Positions 1 through 7,705 are shown, numbered from the stretch's first letter. The stretch: DNA of 41,539 nt from an uncultured Anaerolineales bacterium (GCA_903873975.1 CAIQQN010000234.1:1-41539), one strand, 5' to 3'. The notes: generated by a model not told the origin, from the sequence alone. Program-made: numbers and translations.

Positions 1-547
1 CCCCGGCCAGGGCATACCCGGTCAGGATCGTCCGGTACGCAGCCAGTGCGCTCCATCCGTTGGACTGCAGGATTTTTGCCAGCCAGCCGCCGGCCAGCGC
101 ACCCGTCGCCGTGGCGAACGAACCCGCCAGGTTGTACCAGGCAAAGGTTTGCGTGCGGCGCTGGTCCGGGAGCAGCTGGGTCAGGGCGGCCTGCTCGATG
201 GACAGGAACGGGCCGATCTCGTTGCCGCTTGGGCTGATAACGCCGATGATGGCCGCCGCGGTCAGCAGCAGCGGGTTGCGGGTCAGCAAAAAGGCAACCC
301 CCGCCAGCACCATCAGCAGCGCCCCGAGCAGCAGCATCCGGCGGCGGCCAATGCGGTCGGCGGAGGTGGTCAGCCAGAGCGAGATGCCGGCGTCACCGGC
401 CAGCGTAAATGTGAACAGCAGGCCTACCGCGCGCTCGTCCAGGCCGACCTCGATAAGATAGAAGGCCAGGATGACGGAGAGAAAGCCGTAGGCGAACAAA
501 CGCACGATGCGGGTGGTAAAAAGGAGCGGGATGTCTCGGCGGGACAT
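1..547 (-). CDS. MFS transporter, N-terminal part (gene runs off the window)
   Basis: Reading the minus strand from an ATG at 547 gives an open frame that leaves the window without a stop, about 182 residues. It has the look of a major facilitator superfamily secondary transporter of the inner membrane. A first hydrophobic helix (about residues 8-30) is followed by an acidic loop, a second helix, and the loop-2/3 motif DRIGRRRMLLLG (about residues 58-70), the MFS motif A region. Three more hydrophobic segments follow. The substrate cannot be read from the sequence. No Shine-Dalgarno precedes the ATG; instead a TATACT box ends 5-6 nt upstream, which would place the transcript start at or near the ATG, so the mRNA may be leaderless. 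The long plus-strand frames here are antisense shadows. Confidence 0.8.
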   Translation of the reverse strand, partial: MSRRDIPLLFTTRIVRLFAYGFLSVILAFYLIEVGLDERAVGLLFTFTLAGDAGISLWLTTSADRIGRRRMLLLGALLMVLAGVAFLLTRNPLLLTAAAIIGVISPSGNEIGPFLSIEQAALTQLLPDQRRTQTFAWYNLAGSFATATGALAGGWLAKILQSNGWSALAAYRTILTGYALAG

Positions 548-899
548 GGCGCAAGTATAGCCGATATTCCCACCCGTTTTTGCTCTGTGAACTCCGTGTT
601 CTTGTCATCCCTGCAAGGCCGCTGTGCTGCTTTTTAGCCCGCGCTTTTAGCCACTCCTATCAGATTGTATCTGGGTTGTATTACGCATGTTTCATGAATT
701 TGTCCGCATGTATTACCATTGTACGTCGGCATGCCCGTATGCCTGGATCCCCACCAAAGATCTAAGGCGGCATATGATGTTAATAATCCATCGAGAATAT
801 AGGCAATCTCCCCTATTCTGATGGGGGAGGATGCCTCTAACCTCGCCGGTCCAATTCACCTACAATAAATACAAATCAATCCAAAAAGGAGAAGCGATT
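548..899. other. Intergenic region with divergent promoters, no gene seen
   Basis: This 352-bp gap lies between the divergent MFS gene and the membrane-protein pair at 900. It holds the TATACT box of the MFS gene (553-558, minus) and the leader hairpin described at 801-836. Open frames that cross it lack ribosome binding sites and coding character. No RNA gene was recognised. Confidence 0.5.
801..836 (+). promoter_or_regulatory. Leader hairpin upstream of the 900-1806 gene pair
   Basis: AGGCA (801-805) pairs with TGCCT (832-836), and CTCCCC (808-813) pairs with GGGGAG (824-829). The two stems are separated by a small AT/GA internal loop, and the apical loop is about 10 nt. It sits 64 nt before the ATG at 900 and has no U-tract, so it looks more like a 5'-leader structure than a terminator. 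Its role is unknown; it matches no riboswitch consensus I know. Confidence 0.35.
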
Positions 900-1433
900 A
901 TGGTAATGAATGCACGTGAAATCTGGACAGTAATCCATGGTATGGTCTTCGGTTTCATCTTCCTGCTGGGATTCAGCGGTGCTCTATATGCAGTCTACAG
1001 CATGAAGCCCGAATGGCAGACTGCTGAAGGCATCGCCAAGACCGTCAAGATCATCAAGGTCTATATGTGGACCCTGGCCGTTTCTGTCTGGGCCGCGGTA
1101 TTCACCGGCGCGTATGTTGTCTATCCCTGGTACCGCGCCGCCGCTCCGAGCGGGCAGACTGACCTGACCCGCTTCCCCAAGTTCCTCCTGCTGGCTGACC
1201 CCAATACCGCCAACTGGCACAACTTTGGTATGGAATGGAAAGAGCATGTCGCCTTCCTTGCCCCCATCGCCGCCACCGTTGTTGCCTTTGTGGTCAGTTA
1301 CTATGGACCTCTGCTGGCCAAGAAAGTCGGCGAGCGTCGGGCTGTGATGATCTTCTTCATCTTTGCCTTCGTCACTGCGGCGGTTGCCGGCCTGTTCGGT
1401 GCCTTCATCACCAAGGCCGCCCCGGTCCGCTAA
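900..1433 (+). CDS. Four-helix membrane protein of unknown function
   Basis: 177 residues. The ATG at 900 is 8 nt after a clear AAAAAGGAG; a second in-frame ATG at 906 is an alternative start. Four hydrophobic helices are visible at about residues 10-33, 53-76, 115-136 and 147-170. Helices 2 and 3 are joined by a roughly 35-residue loop rich in W, P and D. Histidines at 13, 107 and 116 lie at or near helix ends, and the loop carries a WHNFGMEWKEH motif, so haem or metal binding is possible but unproven. The next gene starts 37 nt downstream with the same type of ribosome binding site, so the two probably form an operon of integral membrane proteins. I do not recognise the family. Confidence 0.75.
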   Translation: MVMNAREIWTVIHGMVFGFIFLLGFSGALYAVYSMKPEWQTAEGIAKTVKIIKVYMWTLAVSVWAAVFTGAYVVYPWYRAAAPSGQTDLTRFPKFLLLADPNTANWHNFGMEWKEHVAFLAPIAATVVAFVVSYYGPLLAKKVGERRAVMIFFIFAFVTAAVAGLFGAFITKAAPVR

Positions 1434-1470
1434 TCAATTTATAGAGAACATTCTAAAAAGGAGAACACAT

Positions 1471-1806
1471 ATGGCTAACGAAACGAACAAACCCAACGGT
1501 CCGGTGGCGGCTGCCCTTCTGGCCGGCGGCATTGGCTCCGCGGTGCTTGGCCTGGTCACACTTATTAACGAGATCAACACCACGAGTGCATTCTCGAAAA
1601 GCCTGGTCTGGGTCAAAACGGTAGGTGGGCTTTCCGGCAAGTCAAGTTATGCGATCATTGCCTTCCTGCTGGCCTGGGCCGTATTGCACTTCGTCTGGAA
1701 AGGCAAGGAAATCAAGTTCAATACCATTTCTATCGTCGCCTTCGTACTGCTGGCGGTCGGGTTGCTCGGCACCTTCCCGCCGGTCTGGCACCTGTTAGCA
1801 GGCTAA
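1471..1806 (+). CDS. Small membrane protein of unknown function
   Basis: 111 residues, with the ATG at 1471 preceded by AAAAAGGAG at the right distance. A short polar N-terminus is followed by three hydrophobic segments at about residues 12-32, 54-72 and 82-105. There is a Lys-rich loop (WKGKEIK) between the second and third. It has no signal peptidase site and no recognisable catalytic motif. It follows the four-helix protein and is closed by a strong hairpin terminator, so the two likely make a dicistronic message and may act as one membrane complex (inference). Family not recognised. Confidence 0.7.
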   Translation: MANETNKPNGPVAAALLAGGIGSAVLGLVTLINEINTTSAFSKSLVWVKTVGGLSGKSSYAIIAFLLAWAVLHFVWKGKEIKFNTISIVAFVLLAVGLLGTFPPVWHLLAG

Positions 1807-1827
1807 AGAAAGATCCAAGCAATTCAA

Positions 1828-1860
1828 AACTCCCGCAGGAACCTGCGGGAGTTTTCGGTT
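1828..1860. terminator. Bidirectional intrinsic terminator between convergent genes
   Basis: AACTCCCGCAGG (1828-1839) pairs with CCTGCGGGAGTT (1842-1853), giving a 12-bp GC-rich stem. T-rich sequence follows on the plus side, and an AATTCAAAA stretch on the other side gives a T-run on the minus strand. It sits between the stop at 1806 and the stop at 1863 of the convergent regulator gene and can serve both. Confidence 0.85.
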
Positions 1861-1862
1861 TC

Positions 1863-2525
1863 TTATTCGTCTTGTAATCGCTCGAAGAGATGATTCTCGA
1901 ATGAGTATGCAGCCAGTTCGATGCGGTTGTTCAACCCCAGCTTATCGAGCATGTTACTGACGTAATTGCCGACCGTCTTTTCACTCAAGTTGAGCAATTG
2001 GCCGATCTGGGCATTGGTTTTACCGCGCGCCAGGGGGGCCAGCACGTTCAGTTCACGCTGAGACAGGTCACGGAAAGCATTCCCCTCGGATTGGGACTGT
2101 AGGTTTCTCATACGCTCCACCACGCGGGCGGCCGTCCGGGGATCGAGAGCAATTTCGCCTCGGTTGGCAGCCCGGATGGCGCGAACCAGTTCTTCGTTGC
2201 CGACCTGCTTGAGTACGTAACCGGCCGCGCCGGCGCGCAAAGCCTGCTCGGCAAAGACTTCCCCGCCGTGGGATGTCAGGATGACGACCTGCGTTTTCGG
2301 GAACTTCCTACGGATCTCCTGGCATGCTTCCAATCCGCTGCGTCCCGGCAGTTGGATATCCATGATGACCACGTCCGGATGGTGGTTGGCGACCTGCACC
2401 AGGGCTTCCTCTGCGGTACCGGCTTCAACGACCACCTCCAGGTCCGGTTCGTCTGCCAGCAGGGTGCGCAGGCCCAGGCGTACGACTTCGTGATCATCCA
2501 CGATCAACAGGCGGATGCGGTTCAT
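1863..2525 (-). CDS. NarL/FixJ-family response regulator
   Basis: 220 residues. The N-terminal receiver domain has the acidic pair D10-D11, the phospho-acceptor D56 in VVIMDIQLPG, T84 and K106 (YVLKQ), so all active residues are present. The C-terminal part (about 150-215) is a LuxR-type helix-turn-helix with LSQRELNVLAPLARGKTNAQ and LSEKTVGNYVSNML. It should be a cytoplasmic transcription factor activated by phosphorylation. It overlaps the 3' end of the histidine kinase gene at 2494-3924 by 32 bp, so the pair is translationally coupled and almost certainly cognate. The ATG at 2525 lies within the kinase C-terminus. Targets are not evident from the sequence. Confidence 0.93.
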   Translation of the reverse strand: MNRIRLLIVDDHEVVRLGLRTLLADEPDLEVVVEAGTAEEALVQVANHHPDVVIMDIQLPGRSGLEACQEIRRKFPKTQVVILTSHGGEVFAEQALRAGAAGYVLKQVGNEELVRAIRAANRGEIALDPRTAARVVERMRNLQSQSEGNAFRDLSQRELNVLAPLARGKTNAQIGQLLNLSEKTVGNYVSNMLDKLGLNNRIELAAYSFENHLFERLQDE

Positions 2526-3924
2526 TATGTTCCTCCATGGGCAGGTCCAGCGTTACGGTTGTGCCCTTGCCCGGGTTCGAATTGAATTTCAGTTCCGCAC
2601 CCAACAGGCGGGCGCGGTCGCGCATATTCCTCAGGCCATACCCGGCATCCGGGGATGTCGAGAGGCCGCGCCCGAAGTCGCGCACCGCCAATCGTAGGTG
2701 CCCATCCACACAGGTCAGGCGGATTTCGATTTTCGGCGTCTGGGCATGGCGGAGGGCATTGGAAAGCGCCTCGCGGGTGAATGCAACCAGATGACTGATT
2801 TGCTCCGGCAGGAGTACCGGCGGCGCAGGCGTTTCCCAGAGGGTATCTATGGTCATCGCACGGCGGGCTTCCTCAATGACTGGCTCCAGCGCCGGGATCA
2901 ACTCTGCAGACTTGGGATCGGGCCTTAGCTGCGGGAGGAAGGCCCGTAGCTGGTCGATGGCCTGGTTGATCGTCATGACCAAACGGTCCATCCCCTCCCG
3001 TAGGGGACCCTTGGCCTGGCGGCCGAGCGACTGGGCCAGCAGGCCAGCGGCGTAGACCTGCTGGAGGGCGCCGTCATGCAGGTCGCGGGCAATGCGTTCG
3101 CGTTCGATGGAAACTACCTGAGCTTCCTCCATTTGCCGGATCATGCGGTCGGTCTCGATGTCGAACACTTCTAAAGCCCGGATTACAGCCACAACCAGCA
3201 CCAAACCTGCCAGCGAACGAAATACCGGTGGCGGAACGAGGAAGATTGACGTAAATGTCTCTACGTTGACCACATTGGCCGGGAAAAATGAGGCTGCCGG
3301 TACGATTAGACCGCCGAGCAAGCCATAGACCGCCAGCGCTCCCGCCGCGATTTTCAAGGTGCGCCCAATCCGCGGCAGGCCGAGCGGAGTGATCTGGATC
3401 CGCGTCTGGCGAAGCAAGCCATACGCGGCCAAAAGCCCACCGGGCAGGCAAAGTTCATAGCGGGCCAGCACATTGACCAGGATATGCCATTGATTGACAT
3501 CCTGGATAAACATCAGGCCAGCCCAGAATGGTCCGGCCAGCCACACTAGGAATAGGCCCGCCGGGAGCAGACGCAACCAGCGCCATTTCTCCGGCAGGGG
3601 GCGCATAAGTTCGATCCCGAACTGGAACAATAAGGCGAAGGAGGCGGCCAGCAAGAAGTGCTGGATGGAATTCAGGAAGGCAATTATCGGAGTATCAAGA
3701 AACTGGCTCTGGATGGGAATGAACAGGTCGCCCCATTCGTTGAAGCCATGTAAAAAGCCGAATCCTGCCAGCCAGGGCAGGCTGCGCGCTAGGTTCAACC
3801 GCGAGTACCGTCTGGATTGCATGGCAATCGCCAGTCCGAGGATAAAGAAAACTTGCCCATAAACAAAATAGACTAACGGGCGGTTGATGCTAAACCATTC
3901 TCGGAAGAATGTAATCATGAGCAC
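2494..3924 (-). CDS. Membrane sensor histidine kinase, HisKA_3 type
   Basis: 476 residues from a GTG at 3924; an in-frame ATG at 3918 is the alternative start, and the spacing to the weak GG-rich ribosome site does not settle it. The N-terminal 250 residues form about seven hydrophobic helices, a membrane sensor module without a large outer domain. The dimerisation motif ERERIARDLHDGALQQV (phospho-acceptor H283) is the HisKA_3 signature of kinases that pair with NarL-type regulators. An ATPase domain follows, with the N-box EALSNALRHA and G-boxes DFGRGLS and GYGLRNMRDRA. It reads directly into the overlapping regulator gene. The stimulus is unknown; the seven-helix input resembles lipid- or membrane-state sensors, which is only a guess. 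Confidence 0.92.
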   Translation of the reverse strand: MLMITFFREWFSINRPLVYFVYGQVFFILGLAIAMQSRRYSRLNLARSLPWLAGFGFLHGFNEWGDLFIPIQSQFLDTPIIAFLNSIQHFLLAASFALLFQFGIELMRPLPEKWRWLRLLPAGLFLVWLAGPFWAGLMFIQDVNQWHILVNVLARYELCLPGGLLAAYGLLRQTRIQITPLGLPRIGRTLKIAAGALAVYGLLGGLIVPAASFFPANVVNVETFTSIFLVPPPVFRSLAGLVLVVAVIRALEVFDIETDRMIRQMEEAQVVSIERERIARDLHDGALQQVYAAGLLAQSLGRQAKGPLREGMDRLVMTINQAIDQLRAFLPQLRPDPKSAELIPALEPVIEEARRAMTIDTLWETPAPPVLLPEQISHLVAFTREALSNALRHAQTPKIEIRLTCVDGHLRLAVRDFGRGLSTSPDAGYGLRNMRDRARLLGAELKFNSNPGKGTTVTLDLPMEEHNEPHPPVDRG

Positions 3925-4260
3925 CTATGTCCAACAACCCCAGACAGCACGACTTAAGAATTAGCCATGCCATTTCTAGACATTCTACCACTACAAAATA
4001 TTGGTCCTTTCTCCATCTCCTTATAACAGGAAAGATACGGGGGTGTTGGCCGGGTGAAACCTGCCCAACACCCCCGTATTTACCTCAGCTCCATGGCGAT
4101 TTCCAACGAACCCAAATAAATGTCCTTTACCCTCTCATCATGGGATTATCCAAACCACAGGGGATCCACTCGGGTGCAATAAAGAAGCTGCCATTTCTGG
4201 CAGCTTCAAGTTTCGACCTAAATTGTGGCATGTGATCACTCCGGGCTGTTTCTCAGCCTG
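3925..4260. other. Intergenic region containing a long hairpin and a terminator
   Basis: A 336-bp gap between two minus-strand genes. Besides the protease terminator near 4184-4207 it contains a long hairpin: ATACGGGGGTGTTGG (4035-4049) pairs perfectly with CCAACACCCCCGTAT (4065-4079), with a further imperfect inner stem. No T-tract follows it on either strand, so it may be an mRNA leader structure for the kinase gene or a dispersed hairpin repeat rather than a terminator. No coding frame is supported. Confidence 0.5.
4181..4207 (-). terminator. Terminator of the HtrA-like protease gene
   Basis: GAAGCTGCC (4184-4192) pairs with GGCAGCTTC (4199-4207) around a 6-nt loop. Read on the minus strand, TTTATT follows. 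It lies about 55 bp past the protease stop codon. Confidence 0.75.
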
Positions 4261-5421
4261 CTAATTATGACTCGATTCGCCCAGCGTCAGCTGCACTTGT
4301 TGGCTTTTACCGTTTCGCATGATTTCCACCGTTATCTGGTCACCCGGTTTGAATGTGAACAGGGTGTTGATAAAGGAATGGGTTTCATCGAGCGCTGTGC
4401 CGCCAATGCTGGTGATAATATCACCCGTTTGTAGGCCGGCCTGGCTGGCAGGGCTGTTGGCAGATATACTGGTCACATAAGCGCCATATTGCACTGGCAG
4501 GTTATAGGCATTGGCGATATCCGGGGTGATTGGCTGGAAATTAATTCCCATGTAAGGACGGGAAATGTAGCCATTTTGAATGATTTGTTCGGCCACTGCC
4601 TGTGCCGTATTGATCGGGATGGCAAACCCCAGGCCTTCTGCCACGGTTCCGCTCCCGCTGTTGCGCACGATCAGGGTGTTGATGGCGATCACTTCCCCGG
4701 CCAGGTTGACCAGTGGGCCGCCTGAGTTACCCTGGTTGATGGCCGCGTCCGTCTGGATCAGGCCATCGATCGTGTACCCATTCCCGGTGTCGATGGACCG
4801 TCCGGTCGCGCTCACCACGCCTACCGTCACAGTGTTCTTGAAGTCACCCAGCGGCGAACCAATGGCGATGACCGTTTCGCCGGGATTCAACACATCCGAG
4901 TTCCCCAGGCTTGCCACGGCGGGTACTTTCCCGTCAGTTTTCAAAACGGCAATGTCTGAATACAAGTCGGAGCCCACGATGGTTGCCTTTTCTTGGGTCC
5001 CATCCGACAGGATGATGGTCGCATCTTTCATGCCTTCAATAACATGGTTATTGGTCAGGATGTATCCCTGGTCAGAAATGAATACGCCGCTGCCGCTGAC
5101 TGTTTGGGGACCGGTCGGACCAAATTGTGTCATCTGACTTGGAATGGTACCTGTCACCGTTACAACTGCCGGGCCTATTTTCTTGACGGCCTCCGTAATG
5201 GTTGTTTCTATGTCGGTGGTGTTTATGACGAGAGGCTGCTGTGGGGAAGTATTGCTGGCCTGGACGGCCTGGGCTGCCGGAGCGGATGTGGTCAGGCTGG
5301 CTTGTTGTGCCTGGCTGACGGTCCGGTAGACGACCACTCCGCCTACCGCCGCGCCCGAAAGCGCCGATACACCGGCCAGGACTAGAACTAACACCAGATA
5401 AACGATTCGATTCTTGGTCAT
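4261..5421 (-). CDS. HtrA/DegP-like trypsin-family serine protease with PDZ domain
   Basis: 386 residues. One N-terminal hydrophobic helix (about 6-32) anchors the protein or acts as an uncleaved signal; an Ala/Gln/Thr-rich linker follows. The S1C protease domain has the full triad: H126 in LTNNHVIEG, D156 in YSDIAVL, and S233 in GNSGGPL. A single PDZ domain occupies about residues 285-380 (YMGINFQPIT start, GLQTGDIITSIGG core). This is the layout of membrane-anchored DegS/HtrA proteins that cut misfolded or signalling substrates outside the cytoplasmic membrane. The ribosome site AAGGAGGT is well placed before the ATG. It is flanked by, but not co-transcribed with, two two-component pairs. 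All catalytic residues are intact. Confidence 0.95.
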   Translation of the reverse strand: MTKNRIVYLVLVLVLAGVSALSGAAVGGVVVYRTVSQAQQASLTTSAPAAQAVQASNTSPQQPLVINTTDIETTITEAVKKIGPAVVTVTGTIPSQMTQFGPTGPQTVSGSGVFISDQGYILTNNHVIEGMKDATIILSDGTQEKATIVGSDLYSDIAVLKTDGKVPAVASLGNSDVLNPGETVIAIGSPLGDFKNTVTVGVVSATGRSIDTGNGYTIDGLIQTDAAINQGNSGGPLVNLAGEVIAINTLIVRNSGSGTVAEGLGFAIPINTAQAVAEQIIQNGYISRPYMGINFQPITPDIANAYNLPVQYGAYVTSISANSPASQAGLQTGDIITSIGGTALDETHSFINTLFTFKPGDQITVEIMRNGKSQQVQLTLGESSHN

Positions 5422-5572
5422 TGCGACCTCCTTATATTCCGAATGGTTTTAGATTCTTGTTTTACGCCTTGATTTTAGAACCGCAAGATGAAATGAACAT
5501 TAACAGAGGAGAGGAGTTTTTGGAAAATCCCCCAACACGTAGATGTGCCCTGCCGGGAACACACCCGGATTA

Positions 5573-5611
5573 AATACAGAGTGGGCGATTAGTGTCGTCC
5601 ACTCTGCATTT
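5573..5611 (-). terminator. Terminator-like hairpin, copy A of three
   Basis: AAATACAGAGTGGGCGA (5573-5589 approx.) pairs with TCGTCCACTCTGCATTT (5595-5611), with a T-rich run after it on the minus strand. It is downstream of small-protein gene A. Copies B (6303) and C (7191) keep the stem through paired base changes. Confidence 0.7.
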
Positions 5612-5683
5612 CTATTGATTTTCTTCCACCCGAGGGGGAACCTGAATATTATTTCCCAATGCGGTGCGGGTTTGGGCTTTTAT

Positions 5684-6004
5684 CTACCGGTCATGCCACT
5701 TGCCGACCACGACCAGGTACGAACCGGAGCTTCGGACGCTGCTCGCAGCACTGGCTGGACCATATTGGTAGTAATGAGGCGTCTGGGCGCCGCTCCCAGC
5801 ACTGGATTGGGCATAGCTCGACATGGGGGGCGTTCGGAAGCCGGCTGCAGATGAGACGGAATCCCGTTCACCCTTGTCCGCGATAGCCAAGCCTTGAGTC
5901 TGTCCAACCTGTGATCCAGTGGACCTGATGCTGGCCCAGGTAAAAGCCGAGAGAGCCAGCGCGACAGTGATCACCAAAATCCCGATCAGAACATATTTTT
6001 TCAT
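5684..6004 (-). CDS. Small exported protein, copy A of a tandem family
   Basis: 106 residues from the ATG at 6004, preceded by AAAAAGGAG; an upstream in-frame ATG at 6034 has no ribosome site. The protein has MKK then a single hydrophobic helix (about residues 4-24), followed by a Ser/Gly/Gln-rich polar segment. It shares DKGERDS, FRTPPMSSYAQSSA and the C-terminal block SGSYLVVVGKWHD with copy B. The helix could be a signal peptide or an anchor, so the protein is likely on the outer face of the membrane. No known domain was recognised. It has its own promoter (6133-6161) and hairpin (5573-5611), so it is probably monocistronic. Confidence 0.65.
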   Translation of the reverse strand: MKKYVLIGILVITVALALSAFTWASIRSTGSQVGQTQGLAIADKGERDSVSSAAGFRTPPMSSYAQSSAGSGAQTPHYYQYGPASAASSVRSSGSYLVVVGKWHDR

Positions 6005-6132
6005 GACGTACTCCTTTTTATAGGTTGTATTCAATGAGCATCTGCGATGAAATGGAAATGCCCATTTAAGGCCTCATATTCACCATCGACTATATTGTAA
6101 ACTGGATAAATATGAGAATATTGGTATGATTT

Positions 6133-6161
6133 AGTATAACATGTTGGTTATAAAAAAGCAA
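6133..6161 (-). promoter_or_regulatory. Sigma-70-type promoter of small-protein gene A
   Basis: On the minus strand TTGCTT (6161-6156) is followed after exactly 17 bp by TATACT (6138-6133). The same boxes with the same spacing occur before copy B. The start codon is about 130 bp downstream, giving a long leader. Confidence 0.65.
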
Positions 6162-6226
6162 GAGGCAAAACCTGTCAACCCAGGGTGTTAATAGCAATGG
6201 TCTTCTTAACCATTCCCTTTGTTCAG

Positions 6227-6276
6227 CACCTATACTGCTTTGAATCGGACTTCGAAGGTCGTCCCGACTCCGGGCT
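6227..6276 (-). pseudogene. Remnant of histidine kinase 3' end (unit A)
   Basis: CACCTATACTGCTTTGAA and the following bases match the last codons and 3' flank of the intact kinase gene (around 7703-7750) with a few changes, then similarity stops near 6276. It has no start and cannot encode a kinase. It marks a duplication junction. Confidence 0.65.
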
Positions 6277-6302
6277 TACCCCGCCAAGAGCACTCCCGGA
6301 CT

Positions 6303-6342
6303 AAATGCAGAGTGGACGACACCAGTCGTCCACTCTGCATTT
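6303..6342 (-). terminator. Terminator-like hairpin, copy B of three
   Basis: AAATGCAGAGTGGACGAC (6303-6320) pairs perfectly with GTCGTCCACTCTGCATTT (6325-6342), an 18-bp stem with a 4-nt loop. It follows small-protein gene B on the minus strand. Confidence 0.7.
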
Positions 6343-6382
6343 CTATATGGATTTGTTCCACCCGAGGGTAGGAACCTGGTTA

Positions 6383-6754
6383 TTAATGTCCCAACGAACT
6401 GCGGCCCGAGGGTAGGATGGAATACCGGTCATCATGATACTTGCCTACCACGACCAGATACGAACCGGAGCTGACACCGGTCACAGCACTGGATTGGACA
6501 TAGCTTGACATGGGGGGCGTCCGGAACCCGGTCACTGCAATGGATGGGCTGGCGGAGCTCCGCCTGGGAGGCGTCCGGAACCCGGTCTCAGGGAAGAATG
6601 AGATGGAATCCCGTTCACCCTTGTCCAGGATAGCCGAGCCTTGGGTCTGTCCAACCAGCGATCCACTGGACTTGTTACCGCTGACCAAAGTAAAAGCCGA
6701 GAGAGCCAGCGCGCCAGTGATCACCAAGATCCCGATCAGAATATATTTTTTCAT
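6383..6754 (-). CDS. Small exported protein, copy B of a tandem family
   Basis: 123 residues from the ATG at 6754, which has AAAAAGGAG upstream. The open frame extends to 6835, but that extension matches untranslated leader in the other copies. A hydrophobic helix (about residues 4-24) is followed by SGSLVGQTQG, DKGERDSI, and a TGFRTPP motif present twice in this copy (an internal duplication of about 17 residues compared with copy A). The C-terminus is SGSYLVVVGKYHDDR plus a short extension. The function is unknown. The repeat of FRTPP with adjacent Ser suggests an extended, surface-exposed region. Confidence 0.65.
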   Translation of the reverse strand: MKKYILIGILVITGALALSAFTLVSGNKSSGSLVGQTQGSAILDKGERDSISFFPETGFRTPPRRSSASPSIAVTGFRTPPMSSYVQSSAVTGVSSGSYLVVVGKYHDDRYSILPSGRSSLGH

Positions 6755-6880
6755 GACATACTCCTTTTTATAAGTTGTATTCGATGAGCATTTGCGATGA
6801 AATGGAATGCCCATATAAGGCCTCATATTTATCATTGATATATTGTAAATAAGATAAATATGAGAATATTGGTATGATTT

Positions 6881-6909
6881 AGTATAACATGTTGGTTATA
6901 AAAAAGCAA
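6881..6909 (-). promoter_or_regulatory. Sigma-70-type promoter of small-protein gene B
   Basis: TTGCTT (6909-6904) and TATACT (6886-6881) are separated by 17 bp on the minus strand, identical in layout to the copy A promoter. The surrounding 60 bp are nearly identical to copy A. Confidence 0.65.
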
Positions 6910-6974
6910 GAGGCAAAACCTGTCAACCCCGGGCGTTTATAAAGCCAAAATTTTCTTCCCAATCCCCCTTTTTA

Positions 6975-7050
6975 CACCTAAACTGTTTGAACCAGACTTC
7001 GAAAGCTGTCCCCGCTCCGAGTGTGCTCTTCACGGACACCGCGCCGTTGA
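6975..7050 (-). pseudogene. Remnant of histidine kinase 3' end (unit B)
   Basis: On the minus strand this reads AVSVKSTLGAGTAFEVWFK, which resembles the kinase C-terminus of the intact gene at 7706 (VRVESAPGVGTTFEVRFK). The frame continues upstream for some codons but there is no kinase core. It is more diverged than the unit A remnant. Confidence 0.6.
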
Positions 7051-7190
7051 GCTGTTCCCCGAAGACTCGGTGATCCGCTTCCAGATGGTAAAATTTCTGG
7101 TGCTTGCGTTCAACCTGCCATCATCCTGTCCGGTAGATAAGAGCGCAATTTTGGGGCGGATGGTTCATCCCGCCGGAGCACGCTTGGATT

Positions 7191-7230
7191 AAATGCAGAG
7201 TGGGCTATGAATGTAGCCCACTCTGCATTT
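7191..7230 (-). terminator. Terminator-like hairpin, copy C of three
   Basis: AAATGCAGAGTGGGCTA (7191-7207) pairs with TAGCCCACTCTGCATTT (7214-7230). Compared with copy B the stem positions differ in both strands (GGGCTA/TAGCCC against GGACGA/TCGTCC), so pairing is preserved. Confidence 0.7.
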
Positions 7231-7263
7231 CTTTGGGGTCGTTCCATCCGGGGAGGAACTTGG

Positions 7264-7537
7264 TTAATAATGTTCCAAATAATCAGTTATGGGAGGCGTC
7301 TGGACGACGGTCACATCACTGGCTGGACCATAAATATAGTAATGGAGCGCCTGGATGCCGCGCACAGCGCTGAATGAGACATAGCTCAACATAAGTGGAG
7401 TCCGGAATTCGGCCACGTATAAGATGGTATCCCGTTCACCCTTGTCCAGGGTAACCGGGCCTTGAACCAGTCTAAGCTGAGATCGCCAGCGCGAGAATGA
7501 TCACGAATATCGCGAACAGAATATATTTTTTTGACAT
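7264..7537 (-). pseudogene. Frameshifted copy C of the small exported-protein gene
   Basis: From the ATG at 7537 (with a GGAG site) the frame encodes MSKKYILFAIFVIILALAISA and then stops at 7472. A different frame immediately continues the family sequence: RLVQGPVTLDKGERDTI, FRTPLMLSYVSFSA and YYIYGPAS, matching copies A and B, and ends at 7264. One frameshift near the helix/tail junction therefore splits it. The C-terminal YLVVVGK block is missing. The promoter -10 box has also drifted. A programmed frameshift is not excluded, but decay is simpler. Confidence 0.7.
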
Positions 7538-7604
7538 GGTTTTCTCCTTATTTACACACGACCAGATGACAATACGGATAAATAAGGTCATGTTAGGATA
7601 CAAT

Positions 7605-7633
7605 ATCTTATCATGTTGTCCATAGAAAAGCAA
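7605..7633 (-). promoter_or_regulatory. Diverged promoter of pseudogene copy C
   Basis: TTGCTT (7633-7628) is kept, and 17 bp later the -10 position reads TAAGAT (7610-7605) instead of TATACT. The change fits loss of selection on this copy. Confidence 0.5.
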
Positions 7634-7705
7634 GAGGAAAAAACCTATCAACCCGGCGAGTTCATAAAGCCATGGCCTTCTTCCCCCTCCCCCCTTATTT
7701 CGCAC

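Noticed and set aside
60-637. Plus-strand open frames of 133 and 162 codons
   Set aside because: They are antisense to a clear MFS transporter, lack ribosome sites and have no protein-like composition.
831-899. Upstream extension of the first membrane-protein gene
   Set aside because: It runs through the leader hairpin; the ATG at 900 has a strong ribosome site and begins the natural N-terminus.
5573-7230. Three similar palindromes considered as a CRISPR-like array
   Set aside because: They are about 730 and 890 bp apart, each after a small gene, with no regular spacers.
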